Positions 1 through 10,813 of a DNA stretch of 64,000 nt are shown here, piece by piece. The position numbers and the translations under genes were made by a program. The notes under the pieces were generated by a model, which made no database searches, had not been told where the DNA came from, and saw only the letters and a list, made by a program, of their open reading frames with translations. Numbering within the stretch: the first letter of the stretch is position 1; the number at the start of each line of letters is the position of its first letter. Where the stretch lies: NCBI GenBank assembly GCA_963920665.1, contig OY987269.1, positions 22,570,501-22,634,500 of the forward strand, read 5' to 3'. This DNA is from Straminergon stramineum (taxonomy: Eukaryota > Streptophyta > Bryopsida > Hypnales > Calliergonaceae).

Positions 1-179
1 AATTAAAAGATTTCCTTGGGTTATTTCTTGAATCAAATTGTAAAACCCAATAGATAAATATTCAAAATACGAAAACGAGTGACTTTAGTCACACAAACGT
101 TAGACTTATTGACCTTTCCTTAGGAATTACCCCCCTATACTTTATGTCTTTGGGTTTTGTAGAATAGGCAAAATCTACA
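1..179. other. Flank of pseudogene, no feature seen
   Basis: AT-rich sequence downstream of the minus-strand family pseudogene. No open frame, RNA gene or repeat could be supported. Confidence 0.4.
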
Positions 180-1295
180 TTACACATTTGAACTGGATCC
201 TCCATCTTCTCCCTTATTGAATTTGAGGTAAAATTGTTCCAGTTGTTCCATTTCTCTTTGTTGGGCTTCCAAATGAGTTTGTCCAGCTTGAATTAGTTGT
301 TTGAGGGTGCCTACATCCTTTACTTGAATCTCTTGTGCACTCTGCTTCTCGATGATCTCACACTCCCTTTCTTTTTCTTCAAGATCCTTTAAAAGCATCT
401 CCAACTCCACTTTATAGGATTCTTTCGTTTGCCGATTATTGTCTTCTCCAAGTACACCTTGATGTTCTTGTTCCATTTCACGCAATACTTCCATGGAAGG
501 CAATTTCATCAAGGTCAGAGGAATCTCTTCTTCGGCTTCATTCTCCCCATCCAACCTATCTTCATTAATTTCCTGCAAGCGAGCTTGTACGTAATGGAAC
601 ACTTCGTCATCTTCAGGACGACGAACCCCTATCGGTTCCATAGACATAAAAGGTTTTCCATACATTGTTGTGGTCCGTTGCATGTTGCCTTCTTTTGATA
701 CCACCAACGATAAGTTTTTTTCCATTGATGTATCTTCCATCCTATCCCTAGGTTCAGGCAATGGCTATTCATCGGAGTCCGATTCTCCAATTGATGTTGA
801 CCAAACATAATCCTCATCTCTCACTCCTTCTATAATGTTCTTTTTGGGCCCTAGCCCATCTCGAGGATTATTTGAAGGACCCGCTCTTAAAATGTCTTTT
901 GTAGTTGGAAGCATGACATTCTTGGATGTCTTGAAGTTCATCCAATCTACCGTTTTTCCCAATTGTAACTTTACATATACCATTTGGCATATGCCCATTG
1001 AGACTTCACTCCGTGGAATTCTTCGCTTTCTGTATAATGCTCGATACACTTCAATACATCTCTGGACAAATGCATCATTCTTGCAGTAATGAAGATTTGC
1101 TTGGTTTTGCTTCACATGGTGAATGTGTCAATGGTAAGGGAATAGCTTGTTGATATGGCACCAATCCACAAATAACTTGCAAGTCGTCAAGGTCCAATCA
1201 GAATTTAGATGACGCCATCCTTGATATGCCTTAGCCGTTGGGTCAAGAAGGGCTCGTTGTTGCCTGCTATGGCGATCTCCTTCCTCCTTCGTCAT
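180..1295 (-). pseudogene. Modular family pseudogene 1 (WCHI-block protein, coiled-coil C-terminus)
   Basis: One minus-strand frame runs from an ATG at 1295 to a TAA-side end at 180, broken by two in-frame stops: TGA at 1128–1130 and TAG at 765–767. The N-terminal part has a block with FVDWCHINKLFP followed by QANLHYC and QRCIEVYR, which aligns with the copies at 9.4 kb and 14.5 kb. In that alignment the TGA sits exactly where the other two copies have arginine. The C-terminal half is rich in E, K, Q and L in heptad-like order (coiled coil predicted by eye). Function unknown; I recognise no named family. An upstream GC-rich array lies at 1495–1940 in the same orientation as in the sibling copies. 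The breaks make it non-coding as a whole, though short pieces remain open. Confidence 0.65.
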
Positions 1296-1494
1296 CTTGT
1301 CGTGTCACTCTAGCGTAAAGAGAACTAGACTTTTATCAATAATATAACCAAAGAAATGAATTTGTATATGTGGAAGCCACAACACGTGTAGGTGCCCAAA
1401 CTTCCAACCGACGAACCGGCAGTCAAACGCTTCAAGGCGGATGAAAGGTGCGGTGTGACGAAGGAAGTGGCGACCTGGGAATCTAGTATCCCCT

Positions 1495-1940
1495 TAAGTA
1501 CCCGAAGTCGCCTAGGGCGCATGCGGGTCTTCAGCGACCGCGGGTCTGGGTCCCACTGTCCAGAAACTGCCATTCATGAAAAATTAGAGTTTCTGGAAGG
1601 AGACCTTGGGTGCAGGGTGACTGCGGGTATGGGGGGGTGGGTGCATATAGGGCGACCATAGGTCATTTCCTAGGCAAGTGTAAGTAATGGGGCGACCGCG
1701 GGTATAGGGGGCGGTTGTATATAGGGCGACCATAGGTCATTTCTTAGGCAACCGTGGGTCTTAGATTTAGAAAGGTCTTCCAATTCATGACGATGGGGGC
1801 GGCTGCGTATGGGGCGACCGTGGGTAATGGGGCCATCGCAGGTAATGGGGCAACTGTGGGTCTCAAATTCAAAAAGGTCTTTTAGTTCATGACGATGGAG
1901 GCGGTTGCATATGGGGCAACTACGGATCAAGGGCGACAGA
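1495..1940 (-). repeat. GC-rich minisatellite array R1
   Basis: Degenerate repeats of the core GCGACCGCGGGT on the plus strand (ACCCGCGGTCGC on the minus strand), spaced irregularly by roughly 15–40 bp. Two higher-order duplications are visible: a segment around 1645 recurs near 1719, and one around 1764 recurs near 1880. The array lies upstream of the minus-strand pseudogene at 180–1295. Between them is a short leader (about 1428–1450) also seen before the kinase-like copy. Confidence 0.75.
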
Positions 1941-4409
1941 AAACATGAGTTTGAGTTTCCCCCCTTACAAATTGGAAGGAAGGTGTTCAAACTTTTCAAG
2001 TACCGCTTCCCCCTTTTCTAAGGATTAACTCCAGAAAATCCTAAGACTGAGGCATTCAATACTAAGTGATCAAAAGTTAATTAAGTAATAAAGAAAGTAA
2101 ATTGGTTTAGGAAGTGGAGATTTGGAAAAGCCCTTCTTCCTAACATTTCATTTCTCCTTCATCCATCCATGTGGTCATATAAAATTCAATGTAACCATTT
2201 CCTATTTTAATTTTTCGAGGGAGTACATTTGGAGGAGACCTTCCCTTTGGGGGGAAACGATGTACAAAAAAAAATACTAACACCGTGGGATGCATGAAGA
2301 AGAAATCTTTTTATCTACATAAGAAGTGGTTTACGAAATGGAGACTTGGGGAAGCCCTTCTCCTCATCATTTCATTTTCCATCTTCCAATATAGGAATTT
2401 CAATATAGTCCTCCCCTTGATACATCAAGGGGATTTAAAACACATTTGAAGGGGTGAATGAATATTGAATTTATTGAAGATTAAAAAGTTAGGAAATGAC
2501 ACCTTGAATGGTTTATATCTTACAAGTGCAAGGTTTAGGAGTTCCAACTTTTTTATGACATATAATGAAAAGCAAATGACATATGTTTGTCATTTTATCC
2601 ACCCTAAAAAATAGAAGTACATTACTTTTGGGGTGGCATACATGGAGAAGTTCCATGGGTTTTCTATAGGCAACCCGGGCAGGTGGAGGGACATCCCAAA
2701 TAGGGCCTTTCCTATAAATAACAAACCAATCATAATCCAAAAAAGAACTTCAAAGAACAAAAAATTGTACACAGCCAAATAGAGAATATACATATTTAGC
2801 CATCAAACTATCATATCCATCAAATCAGTCCAACATCTTCTCAATAAACTTATGAAAAGAAGTTTTTAAGTACATAAAACCAAATAAAGATCATGACTAA
2901 GATCTTTTCATTGGTACAATACCAATAGATAGAAAATATCAAATCAGTAGAGACACCTCAAGCTATGAACTAAATCAAGTAATATCAAAGTGATTTAGCA
3001 TCCCCCCAAAAGAATTTGTTGTCAAGGTCTATGGAGAGAGCCGCCGTGAAGATTTAACCAAAGAGGTTGTGGACCTCACTTGTCCCCATCACAAACCAAA
3101 CATTGGAATGTTAGTAAGTCGTAGACGAGGTGTCTTCAACCCACAACTACGTGTTATAGCAGTCACAAAAGAAAAATCAACAAGCAAAGCTCAAAACTAC
3201 AGATAAGAAAATAAACAACAAAATACAAATCACAGCCTAACACATTGTGCACCATAGATGACCTGTGTAGACGTCATCCTAGTCCTCACTCCCACCAACC
3301 GTAGTCACTTCCAACACCTTGTAAAAGCCAACAGTATGAAATTGTGAAGGCTCAAGGGTAGTTTCAATCCCTTATATATTGGCCATAGTAGTGTACAATT
3401 AAGGTTAAGTCAAGTCTATGCCGTGGTCTCCAAGAAAACATGCCTTGGATCCCAACCACCCATAGGCCCCAAGAATTAATGATTTGGTGTCTAGGGATAA
3501 AAAATTAGCCAAGTCAAACAAACTTGTACTAGAAGGAACCCTCAAATTAGGAAAAATCAACTCTCCATAATCCAAGGATTTTTTAAGGACCACTTTTAGC
3601 CATCCATCACAGTACTAGCATAGTACCCCCTATGATGTGCCAAGCAAACCTATAATGACAACCAATGAAGCAAAAGACACTAGTCAAGTCAAATTGACAA
3701 GTGTCAAATTCCATTTAAGCATGGAAGCTTCTAATAATTTCCTGACCTACAACCAAGTGTAAAAAATTGTCGTATGATGAAGAAGCAACCAAGTAATTCC
3801 AATCAATTGTCCATGGCTAGAAAAAATTAATTAAGAATATAGACCCACCAAAAGAAAAAGGTCCATATTACATATAATGGTGTCAAAGTGTAAAAAAAAC
3901 CCCAATGGCTAATTAAAAGAAAAAGAAATAATCCTAAGGAAACTAAGACGTACAGGAGGGATGGAAGGGGCTTATCAATAAATCCACTAGTAAGTGTATA
4001 AAACACAACCCACTATAGAAGATAACTATAAAATACCTATATAAGAAAACATTGGACATTAAATAGTAACAAATATTTATAAAAGGCTAACTCTCTTATA
4101 AACATCAAATGTATTTCAAAAGAGGTGCCAACACCATTTCCTTTGTAATACCAAAAATATAAATAAAGTGCTAAGATTGAGGGTTTAGGGTTTGGAAAAC
4201 CCTCTTCAATTTGTCTAATTAGTCTTACTATAATTTCTGTATTTATAGACTGATTCTGTAGTATTAACTAGCTACCAACATTGAAGGACAGGTAAGATGT
4301 AGTCTACGGAAGACGCAATTAATTCTAACTTCATTAGAGTTGGAGATGGCTCACATCTTCTGCTACGTTGGTTTCTGGACTGACGTGACTTTAAGATAGA
4401 GGCAATTGT
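1941..4409. other. Gene-free spacer with a short direct repeat
   Basis: No convincing coding frame. A roughly 55-bp segment at 2101–2155 recurs in diverged form at 2325–2380; both contain AAGCCCTTCT followed by CATTTCATTT. Otherwise AT-rich sequence without recognisable structure. Confidence 0.4.
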
Positions 4410-4985
4410 TGGTGGGGGGCGAATTCAAGTCCTGGGCGACCGCGGGTAGGGTCATGGTCTTCTAGCTTGGTGTTGTTGAGCCCAATTTGGTGGAATGGAG
4501 GGCGACTTCGGGTGGTGGGCGAGTTTAGGTCTTGGACGACTGCAAATGGGGGTTGGATTTCTGGCTTGGTGTTGTTGAGCCCAATTTGGTGGAATGGGGG
4601 GCGATTGCGGGTGGGGGGCGAGTTCAGGTCCTGGGCAACCACGGGTGGGGGCGACTTCAAGTCTTGGTGTTGTGAAGCGCAATTTGGTGGAATGGGGGGC
4701 GACTGCAGGTGGGGGTCGAGTTCAGGTCCTGGGTGACCGCGGATGGGGGCGACTTCAAGTCTTGGTGTTGTGGAGCGCAATTTGGTGGAATGGGGGGCGA
4801 CTTCGGGTGGGGGGCGAGTTCAGGTCCGGGGCGACCACGGGTGGGGGCGACTTCAAGTCATGGTGGTTTCGAGCCCAATTTGGTGGAATGGGGGGCTACC
4901 GTGGGTAGGGGCGTAGTCTTCTGGCTTAGTGTTGTTGAGCCCAATTTGGTGGAATGGAGGGTGACCGCGGGTGGGGGCGTGCCTT
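4410..4985 (-). repeat. GC-rich array R2 with about 98-bp higher-order period (orphan)
   Basis: The same GCGACNGCGGGT core as in the other arrays is packed into larger tandem units. The landmark CAATTTGGTGGAATGG begins at 4483, 4582, 4680, 4778, 4876 and 4942, giving four spacings of 98–99 bp and a last one of 66 bp. Each large unit holds three or four core motifs. By the orientation rule of the other arrays it should precede a minus-strand gene to its left, but 2.0–4.4 kb holds no recognisable member. Long open frames across the array are low-complexity shadows and not genes. Confidence 0.85.
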
Positions 4986-5221
4986 CCAATCCAAAGAAGT
5001 TTTAATAAGTATAATGAGTTCAACTTTTAACATCCAAGAACAAGTCACTTCATTAGGACCTTGGGGTCTTCAAGGCATCTTCGGGTGATGCATGGAAGTT
5101 ATTGGCTTCTTGGAAGTCATTGTTCTTGTGGAGGTCTCGAGTTCAATCCCCAATGAAATCAATTTGGTTTGGTTCTTGTAGCCAACCAACAAAAAAAGAA
5201 AAAAAAGACGTCAAGCTAATT
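4986..5221. other. Spacer between array R2 and fold-back
   Basis: No gene or repeat recognised. Confidence 0.4.
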
Positions 5222-5239
5222 CCCTGTGGTATGTGGGAG

Positions 5240-5427
5240 GGAAGGTGATTTCATTCTCAAGGTCTAGGGGATGGTCCATGAGAGTTATAAGAAATCAGTA
5301 TTGAATTTCGGATGGAAATGTATGTGGTGCAACCTTGCACCTCATACATCTCCATTCGAAACTCAATACTAACCGTCTAAACCTTCATAGTACATCTCCG
5401 AAACCTTGGGAATTAAATGATGTTTCC
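5240..5427. repeat. Long fold-back (inverted repeat)
   Basis: Two arms of about 93 nt (5240–5332 and 5335–5427) are imperfect reverse complements around the centre GTGCAACCTTGCAC. The inner 36 nt of each arm match at about 32 positions; similarity falls off outward but is still visible at the outer ends. There are only two unpaired bases at the centre. This could be a decayed MITE, an inverted duplication, or a small-RNA precursor. No terminal repeat or target duplication was identified. Confidence 0.7.
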
Positions 5428-5440
5428 TGCTCACCTATCG

Positions 5441-6464
5441 GAGTGACCGAACTTGACGTTTTGTCTCTTTGAAGAGAGATTATTTTCTGTATACAAAAGT
5501 TTAAGTAAACCTTGGATAGCTTTTACAAGAACATATTGAATGTCCTCCATAGAATACTTAGCCAAAGAAATTGTACATTGTATAAGGATTTGCATATTAC
5601 GGTTCTTCATCTTTAAACGATCAGGTGGCTAATTTTGAGTCTATAAATGATAGAAACTCTCTATATAGGATAGAAGAGCATCTCTTCATCCTATATATTT
5701 TGTAGTGTAAGAAGGGGTGGTCCTCCTTGGAAAGTTTACTTCCAAAGACCGCATCTATAATTTGTAACTTAACAATTTACAACGTCTAAGAAAGATGATT
5801 TCGAAGGTGTCCCACTTGTCCATTTAGAAATTTCTTGTATCTTGTGGGTGACCAATTTTGAAGGATTGGCATGCAAAAAAAAGAAATGATAGCATTCAAA
5901 CATCCTTGATGGTTTGAACAATGTCTTCATCAAAGACAACAATCTTTTGACTTGATGTGCATATGCTTCATTTGTTGTTCATTTCAATGTGCTCTGCAAC
6001 ATGTTTGTTTGCATTTACAACCTTTTCTACCCCAAAAGGGTTTAAGGTTGTGTAAAAAAGCCGAATTCATGTTCAATGTAGAGCAAACTTGAAGAAATTA
6101 GAAGAAGACTTTGGACACTTCTAAAGTAACCTCTATAATATTATTATGTAATGGTAGAATGTAAGCATTTCAAGTTCTCCCTTTTTGTTTTAATAGAAGT
6201 CAATCATGTCAAGTACTTTTGTATTTGTGATTCCCTTTTTTCCTTTTGGCCCATTCCTTTTTTTTCTTTGTGAACACTATAGACATATTTTTGGAACCAT
6301 AAAGAAACAACTCAAAATCTAATTCCACATTCTAGACCATATCATAGTAGTCTTACGATTTTATTTGAAAGCAAGCGAAATAGAAGTGGGAAGTTGTAAT
6401 GCCAATGTTTCTACCCCATATCAAGGTTTCTTTTTGCTATTATTTATGATGGTTCATCCTTTCT
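5441..6464. other. Spacer, no gene seen
   Basis: AT-rich sequence with short poly-A and poly-T runs and no frame or repeat I can support. Confidence 0.4.
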
Positions 6465-6712
6465 AGACCCGCGGTTGCCCAGGACCAGTGGTCACCCCCA
6501 CACCAACGGTCGCCCTCTACACCAGCGGTTGCCCCAAAACCTATAGTCGCCTACATCCGCGAGCACCTCTGGAACCTGCAGTCGCCCCCTCCCACAGTCG
6601 CCTCCACACTCATGGTTGCCCCATACCCGATTCGTATGCGCCAGACCCGCAAGTGCCCCAAAGCGACCTCGGGTACTTAAGTGGTCGCCCAAACCCGCAG
6701 TCGCCATTCTTG
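6465..6712 (+). repeat. GC-rich minisatellite array R3
   Basis: About a dozen degenerate copies of ACCCGCGGTCGCCCC and related forms on the plus strand, spaced about 15–25 bp. It lies just upstream of the plus-strand kinase-like pseudogene. It ends with a stretch (about 6670–6685) also present in array R1 and is followed by the shared leader CTTTCATCCACCTTGAAG at 6729. Confidence 0.8.
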
Positions 6713-6851
6713 ATCTTATGCATTGGCTTTCATCCACCTTGAAGTGGCTGAATGCATGCTCGTGGGCCAAGGTGACTTCAGAAGGGGAACTTTTTGTCCA
6801 TTTTTCTCTCCAAGTTCAAGTCAAAAACGCCTCGTTTTTCAAAAGAGGACC

Positions 6852-8441
6852 ATGTCTACTTCAAAGGAAGGAGGTAGTACGAGTCGGATATCGGCTTGGG
6901 ACAAGGACCTTAATAATCCTATAGTGTTTGTTGTAGATATAACTACCAAGGAGGTAATTGGGGGTGCCGGACCATCCAAAACAAAGAAGTCCAAGACAGC
7001 ACACGATAAGGACCCTACCTATCCTCCAGCACGATATACAACCTATGCACATGAGGCTTGTCTGCAATGGTATGAGGAAAAAAGTGTACAATATTTGGAG
7101 AGGAAATACTTGAGAAATAAAGAAGTAGGCATCCAATCCTTGAGGGATGAGTTGGAGGACTTTATTACAAGGAAATGCAAGGAATCTTCGGACTATGTAG
7201 ATGTGGATGAAGTGTATTTCAACCAATGGCAAATGTGGATTGGCAATTGCCTACAAACTGGTATATTCAACACCAAGAAGTTGATGCTTGAGTTGCGACC
7301 TATAGTGCCTGGATTTGGAGAAATGGATAGGGCCTAGGAGTTCCGTGAGAAGATGGATTGGTAGCAAATTACAGCAAAAAGATTGTCAAGGTCTGAAGCT
7401 AGGGGTATGGGGTGGTAGATGGATGCATTGAAGGCTGAATTTATGAGAGATAGTGGTTCATGTATCATGTAGGTCTACTCAAAGGCCAAGGTGGTCCCAC
7501 TTATTGGATTTGACCGTCAAGGAGGATATGCAAAGGTGCGCAAGGTATGCATTGAAGGGATGTCCATGATCCCAGCACATGTACATTTTGCGGGGAAATT
7601 GTCAAAGCAAAGGAACAAATGCGATGCGAGGGTGGAACGGTTAGTGGAGGCTTTGGTATGCCCGTTGAATCATTCGGCCATTATTAAATTCCTAGCTATC
7701 CATGACCAAACAATGGAAGCATACACTTTGTGGTGGAATGGTGGTAATTTCAAAGAGTTGCTTCATTTGAATGAGAAGGTGGTGCCGCATGCAGAATGGC
7801 ATGAAATCAAGTTGGTCAAGCAACTTACAAGCCAACAACAAAAAGAAATTAGCCTCTTTCGAAGACACAAGGCGAAGTTGGCGTGGGCCCTAGTTTATGT
7901 GACAAGTCTCGAGCATGATGTAGGGGTGCTGCACAATGACTTGTCACCTGTGAACATATTGTTGCATTATCCCCCCTTCTTGGACGAAGAGATCAACATT
8001 GGGATTTGTGATTGGGGAATTGCAAGTCGTATTCAAGAAGGAGCTCCTTCGCATTTTGGATATGAAAAACAAGAAAAACTTGATGCTGAGAGGATGGGCC
8101 GTTGGTGGATAACTCCAAAGTTGTTCTATTTGTTTGGGCCAAAGGGTTCAGATACGAGTCTAGATGTGTTGAAAGCGACCTACAAATATTCGGTGAAATC
8201 CGACTCTTATTCGATTGGAAAGTTGACCCAATGCATGAACATAGAACACATGGTTGAATACGACAAGGACTTATTTAGAAATCATGAGTCATCAAGGTAC
8301 TTAGCCATGAAGTTACGTGAACTAGGTGATCCTAATGTTAACAAAAGACCAACATGTGCGCAAGTGGTGGACCTCCTCATGGGTAAACCATGGTTCATGA
8401 AACCATCCAAATTCGTCTTTCGGGACTCTGTCCTCTCATAG
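6852..8441 (+). pseudogene. Modular family pseudogene with protein-kinase-like domain
   Basis: One frame runs from ATG 6852 to a stop at 8439–8441 and is interrupted by four TAG codons at 7335, 7362, 7416 and 7470. The N-terminal ~160 residues are of unknown family. From about 7490 the frame encodes a protein-kinase fold: a glycine-loop-like RQGGYAKVRKV, a helix-C-like region, catalytic loop LHNDLSPVNILL, a metal-binding DWG in place of DFG, and YSVKSDSYSIGKL matching the region after the activation segment. The catalytic Asp and Asn are kept, but the HRD arginine is asparagine. The stops separate the N-terminal module from the kinase part. The 950-bp kinase stretch itself is open, so a shorter transcript from an internal ATG is possible. 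Confidence 0.65.
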
Positions 8442-8694
8442 GATTTGATGTAATAGTTTTCTAGTGGGAATAGTAATGTTGGCCACCTTTTGTGCATCCC
8501 ATTTTGGAAAAGCAATGCAAGTGTATAAACTATTTTTAATGTGAAGTGCATGTTTGGACCCAAAATATTGAGTATTGTACATACACATCACCTACTTGCA
8601 AGCATTTGGGTTTGAATATGAATTCTTTGCATGGTTCATTTGGGGGTAAGTCAATCTAATTTCACTATTCAATGAAGGTATGTGCCATCGCGGT
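8442..8694. other. 3' flank of kinase-like pseudogene
   Basis: Short AT-rich spacer before the next GC-rich array. No gene seen. Confidence 0.4.
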
Positions 8695-9025
8695 TAGGGG
8701 TTTGGGACCCGTGGTCGCCCCAGTCCCCAGACCCGCATGCGCCCCCTAGTCGCAGTTGCCTTTACCCGCGGTTGCCTCAAACCCGTATGCGCCCCCAGTT
8801 GGGGTTCCCCTCACCCGTGGTCGCCCCAAACCCGCATGCGCCCCCCAGTCGCGATTGCCCTTACCCGAGGTCGCCCCAAACTCACAGTTGCCATTACCTG
8901 CGGTCGCTAGCAGTTGTCCTGGACCCGCAGTCGCCTTCCCGACCCGCACGCGCCCCCCTTGTGGACTTGCATGCGCCCCATCCAGAGCCGCACTCGCCTT
9001 GAGGCGACTGCGGGTACAAAATCAG
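8695..9025 (+). repeat. GC-rich minisatellite array R4
   Basis: About fifteen degenerate units on the plus strand in two interleaved versions, ACCCGCGGTCGCC and ACCCGCATGCGCC, separated by a few C- or A-rich bases. Its position and orientation relative to the downstream plus-strand pseudogene (9343) repeat the arrangement of the other family members. A leader similar to that after R3 follows at 9069–9090. Confidence 0.85.
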
Positions 9026-9342
9026 ACCCTAAACCCATAGTCTCCTATCTTTCCCTTTTGCGCCTTGTCTTTTATCCACCTAGAAGTGGCTAATTGCAAG
9101 CTTGAGAAGGGAGGTGGGTGTTGTGAGGAGGATATTCTATCTCTCCTCATGTCACTTTCATCCATTGATTGTAAATCATGCCGAATTGTTTGAAACTTGA
9201 TTGTGATTGTAAATGTTGATGTTGATGTATTTGTAAATGTGAATTACCACAAGGTAATAGATTTAAGTTTGTACAACAAGGTTATAGGCTTGTTGTATTT
9301 GGCATAGTATTCGAGTACAATTGATCATATAGATTGAGCACT

Positions 9343-10813
9343 ATGGAGAATGAGCCTCCACCATTGACACCTTCCACAATCAAACGCCTTACATGACAAG
9401 AGATGAGGCTCATCCGTGACAAGGGTCGGAAATGGTGCGGTAAAATTCACAAGAAGTGTGTGGCCATTTTGATCCATCCAAAGATTAAGGCATTTAAAGG
9501 TTGGAGAAATGAACGTGAGCCTTGGAGTTACAAAACAATTTGCAAATACATGGATTGGTGCCACATCAGCAAGTTATTTCCCTTGTGTCGGCACAAAGAG
9601 CATCTCAAGCAAAACAAAGTAAATCTTGCATACTCTAAGGACGAGGGCTTCATACTTAGATGTTGTGAGGTGTGGAAGCACTTGTATTTGGAGGACTCAA
9701 CTTACCGAAACGACAATTTTTGTTTCTTTCTTGTGAGAATGGTGTATGGTGAATATGTGTTGAAGAAGGAGGTGGATTGGTCAACATTAAAGGAGGTCCC
9801 TATTGCGATCATTCCGGAGACTGCAAAAATTTTACCACTAGATAAACCTGTGGATGTAAAGAAGATGTTATCCAAGGTGAAGAGTGGGAAGTCATTTGTT
9901 CGTGATGAAAGCGTGGTTTGGTCAGAGACTTCTAGCTCCGATCAACACACCCATGAATACGATGGATATTCTTTCCACAGCGATGACGAGGAGGTTGCCA
10001 TACAAGAATCTAGGTCGGCTATGGATGTGGGAGTCCACCAAAGTGGACAATCAACCCAAGAACCCATCATAGTACAAGACATGGATGAAGAAGGCATGGA
10101 TGATGGGGTGGCTAGGAAAGTGGACCCCGTTTTGCGAGAGGGTGACAAGAGTGGTAGAGGAAGTGATTCAGAACATGAAGAGGCAATGTTGCTTGCCAAA
10201 ATAGAAAGTACAAAATTAGCATTGCTTGTAAAGAACGAGTAATTGAAAAATTTGAAGGAGCAAAAAGTGAATTCCACTTTTGTAGAGGTGTTGAACTGTT
10301 GAAGCAATAGTTGAAGGCCATAATGAACGTCATCGAAGAGAATGACAAGGGCTTCCATTCCTTCAAAAGAAATCGCGATTTTTATTTGAAGGAAATGAAG
10401 AGTGGAAAGGTGCATAAAATGGACCATTATTTGATATGGGAATCAAAACTCGAAACCCTTGTCCGCAAATGTCAGCAAGTACAGAATGAAAGGCGAAGCC
10501 TAGAACTTCAAATAATGGAGAAGAAAAAGAATATTACGAGGCCGCCGTCTAGCATGTTCCAAAAGTAGAACTTTTGGCTTCTTCCTCAGCATATGGTAGT
10601 GTTGCTGGAGAATTAGCAACGCTTGAGAAGTTGGTGAAGTTCCATGAGCAAAGATTACCATTGATGGTATCGGAGTTGAAAGCTCTGAGGGCAGAAAGTC
10701 GGGTTTTTTCGGATTGGTATAAGTGGAATAGAGCTAGCATAGGGAAGTCTGATGCAGAATTACAGCAAATGGGTCCGGAGCCCATTTTGAAGGACTACCT
10801 CAACACACAATAA
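9343..10813 (+). pseudogene. Modular family pseudogene 2 (WCHI-block protein, long coiled coil)
   Basis: From ATG 9343 the frame meets TGA at 9394–9396, then is open to TAA at 10240–10242. It next needs at least two frame changes to continue through open pieces at 10311–10568 and 10574–10813. The encoded block YMDWCHISKLFPLCRH, then KVNLAYSK and LRCCEVWKHLY, followed by KKEVDWSTLKE, aligns with pseudogenes 1 and 3. An acidic, Ser-rich linker and several coiled-coil stretches follow. No RING or kinase module was found in this copy. Function unknown. The region from 9403 to 10242 (280 codons) is the longest intact part. Confidence 0.65.

Noticed and set aside
4391..5005. Several overlapping frames of 76–129 codons on both strands
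   Set aside because: They are shadows of the GC-rich tandem array: low complexity, open in many frames at once, no domain.
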